Shown here in pieces: positions 6,780-7,080 of a stretch of 7,080 nucleotides of DNA; positions within the stretch are counted from its first letter, which is position 1, and every line of letters begins with the position of its first letter. The DNA comes from Kiritimatiellia bacterium. Lineage in GTDB: Bacteria; Verrucomicrobiota; Kiritimatiellia; RFP12; UBA1067. Location: the NCBI GenBank assembly GCA_028701555.1, contig JAQVQN010000124.1, forward strand, positions 1 to 7,080. The letters run 5' to 3'. A program made the translations under genes and the position numbers. Below the pieces are notes generated by a model. The model saw only the letters and a program-made list of their open reading frames with translations. It did not search any database and had not been told where the DNA came from.

Positions 6780-6809
6780 TGTCAGCCGACAACCCGTAAG
6801 GAGAACATC

Positions 6810-6980
6810 ATGGCATATAAGATCACAGACAGTTGCGTGGCTTGCGGACTATGCAAGGACGCATGTCCGACCGAGGCGATCAGCGAAGGCGATCCGATTT
6901 ATTCGATAGATCCGGACAAGTGCGTCGATTGCGGCGCGTGCGTGGGCGAGTGCCCGAATGAAGCGATCGTAGCCGGCTAA
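6810..6980 (+). CDS. Small 2[4Fe-4S] ferredoxin, clostridial type
   Basis: A complete 56-residue protein, starting MAYKITDSCVACG and ending NEAIVAG. Two classic CxxCxxCxxxCP motifs bind two [4Fe-4S] clusters: Cys 9, 12, 15, 19 with Pro 20, and Cys 38, 41, 44, 48 with Pro 49. The length (55-60), the internal two-fold repeat (CPTEAI and CPNEAI) and the lack of any insertion place it with the cytoplasmic low-potential ferredoxins. In anaerobes these carry electrons for pyruvate:ferredoxin oxidoreductase, hydrogenases or Rnf-type complexes; the actual partner here is unknown. AAGGAG (6798-6803) lies six bases before the ATG, a strong ribosome site. It is transcribed alone, with a probable terminator right after the stop. 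All eight ligands are present, so it should be functional. Confidence 0.96.
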   Translation: MAYKITDSCVACGLCKDACPTEAISEGDPIYSIDPDKCVDCGACVGECPNEAIVAG

Positions 6981-6986
6981 TTGCAG

Positions 6987-7031
6987 CCGGGCGCGGTTCC
7001 GCCGTGGGTTGAATCCGCACCCGGTGTTTTT
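6987..7031 (+). terminator. Rho-independent terminator of the ferredoxin gene
   Basis: CCGGG-C-GCGG (6987-6996) pairs with CCGC-A-CCCGG (7015-7024): a GC-rich stem of nine pairs with one C/A mismatch and an 18-base loop. TGTTTTT (7025-7031) follows. It begins six bases after the TAA, as expected for a single-gene transcript. Confidence 0.7.
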
Positions 7032-7054
7032 ACCGCTTGTGCGTATACGCGGTA
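7031..7054. repeat. Inverted repeat with a 10-bp palindromic core
   Basis: TACCGC (7031-7036) pairs with GCGGTA (7049-7054), and the segment between contains most of the perfect palindrome GCGTATACGC (7041-7050). There is no T-run after it, so it looks more like a protein-binding site or an mRNA-end hairpin than a second terminator. The remaining bases to 7080 show nothing further. Confidence 0.4.
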
Positions 7055-7080
7055 ATTGATACTATTGCGAACGCTTTAAG

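Larger units (their letters stand above)
6501..6809. other. Divergent intergenic region between the pilin-like operon and the ferredoxin gene
   Basis: About 309 bases without a supported gene. The left half (about 6521-6630) is clearly more AT-rich than the coding DNA on either side. It holds candidate promoters in both directions, three adjacent short inverted repeats (6579-6614), and a direct repeat ATGCTGAAAAA at 6539-6549 and 6610-6620. Near the ferredoxin start it holds a small perfect hairpin. A 42-codon plus-strand frame at 6499-6627 has no ribosome site and is not called. Confidence 0.7.

Noticed and set aside
6741..6803. Known riboswitch or tRNA in the ferredoxin leader
   Set aside because: I compared it mentally with common classes (fluoride, glycine, cobalamin, c-di-GMP, NiCo, SAM) and saw no conserved core; no cloverleaf can be drawn.
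1..7080. CRISPR array, insertion sequence or prophage
   Set aside because: No regularly spaced repeats, transposase, integrase or terminal inverted repeats were seen.

Overview
The window looks like chromosomal DNA from a Gram-negative, probably anaerobic bacterium. The best guess is the PVC superphylum (Kiritimatiellota, Lentisphaerota or Verrucomicrobiota). The reasons are the style of the SMC head motifs (GPNGCGKSN, a GTSYSV-MAQGQID stretch, SSKPEDRR), isolated clusters of prepilin-like proteins, and a stand-alone clostridial-type ferredoxin. This placement is inference from pattern; no database was searched.

Layout. Positions 1-3000 (minus strand) hold the first 1000 codons of smc, the chromosome-condensing ATPase. 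Its last ~150-200 residues, with the ABC signature and Walker B, lie beyond the left edge. A 136-base gap (3001-3136) carries a good sigma70-type promoter for smc with an 11-bp direct repeat placed around it. Positions 3137-6500 (minus strand) are a tight four-gene operon, transcribed from right to left. In order it encodes a 166-residue prepilin-like protein, a ~207-residue prepilin-like protein, a 577-residue PilX/GspK-like protein with beta-solenoid-like stretches, and a 160-residue protein with a signal peptide and a C-terminal membrane anchor. The spacings are 13 nt, 13 nt and a 4-nt TTGA overlap.

Positions 6501-6809 are a divergent intergenic region, AT-rich on its left half, with several short inverted repeats and candidate promoters for both directions. 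Positions 6810-6980 (plus strand) encode a complete 56-residue 2[4Fe-4S] ferredoxin with a strong Shine-Dalgarno, followed by a probable rho-independent terminator (6987-7031) and another short palindrome.

How the genes work together. The three prepilin-like proteins probably form the minor pilin/pseudopilin set (tip or priming complex) of a type IV pilus or type II secretion machine whose motor and platform genes are elsewhere. The tail-anchored protein is translationally coupled to the large pilin-like protein and may be a dedicated partner. SMC and ferredoxin look like unrelated housekeeping neighbours with their own promoters. No mobile element, CRISPR array, tRNA or rRNA was seen.
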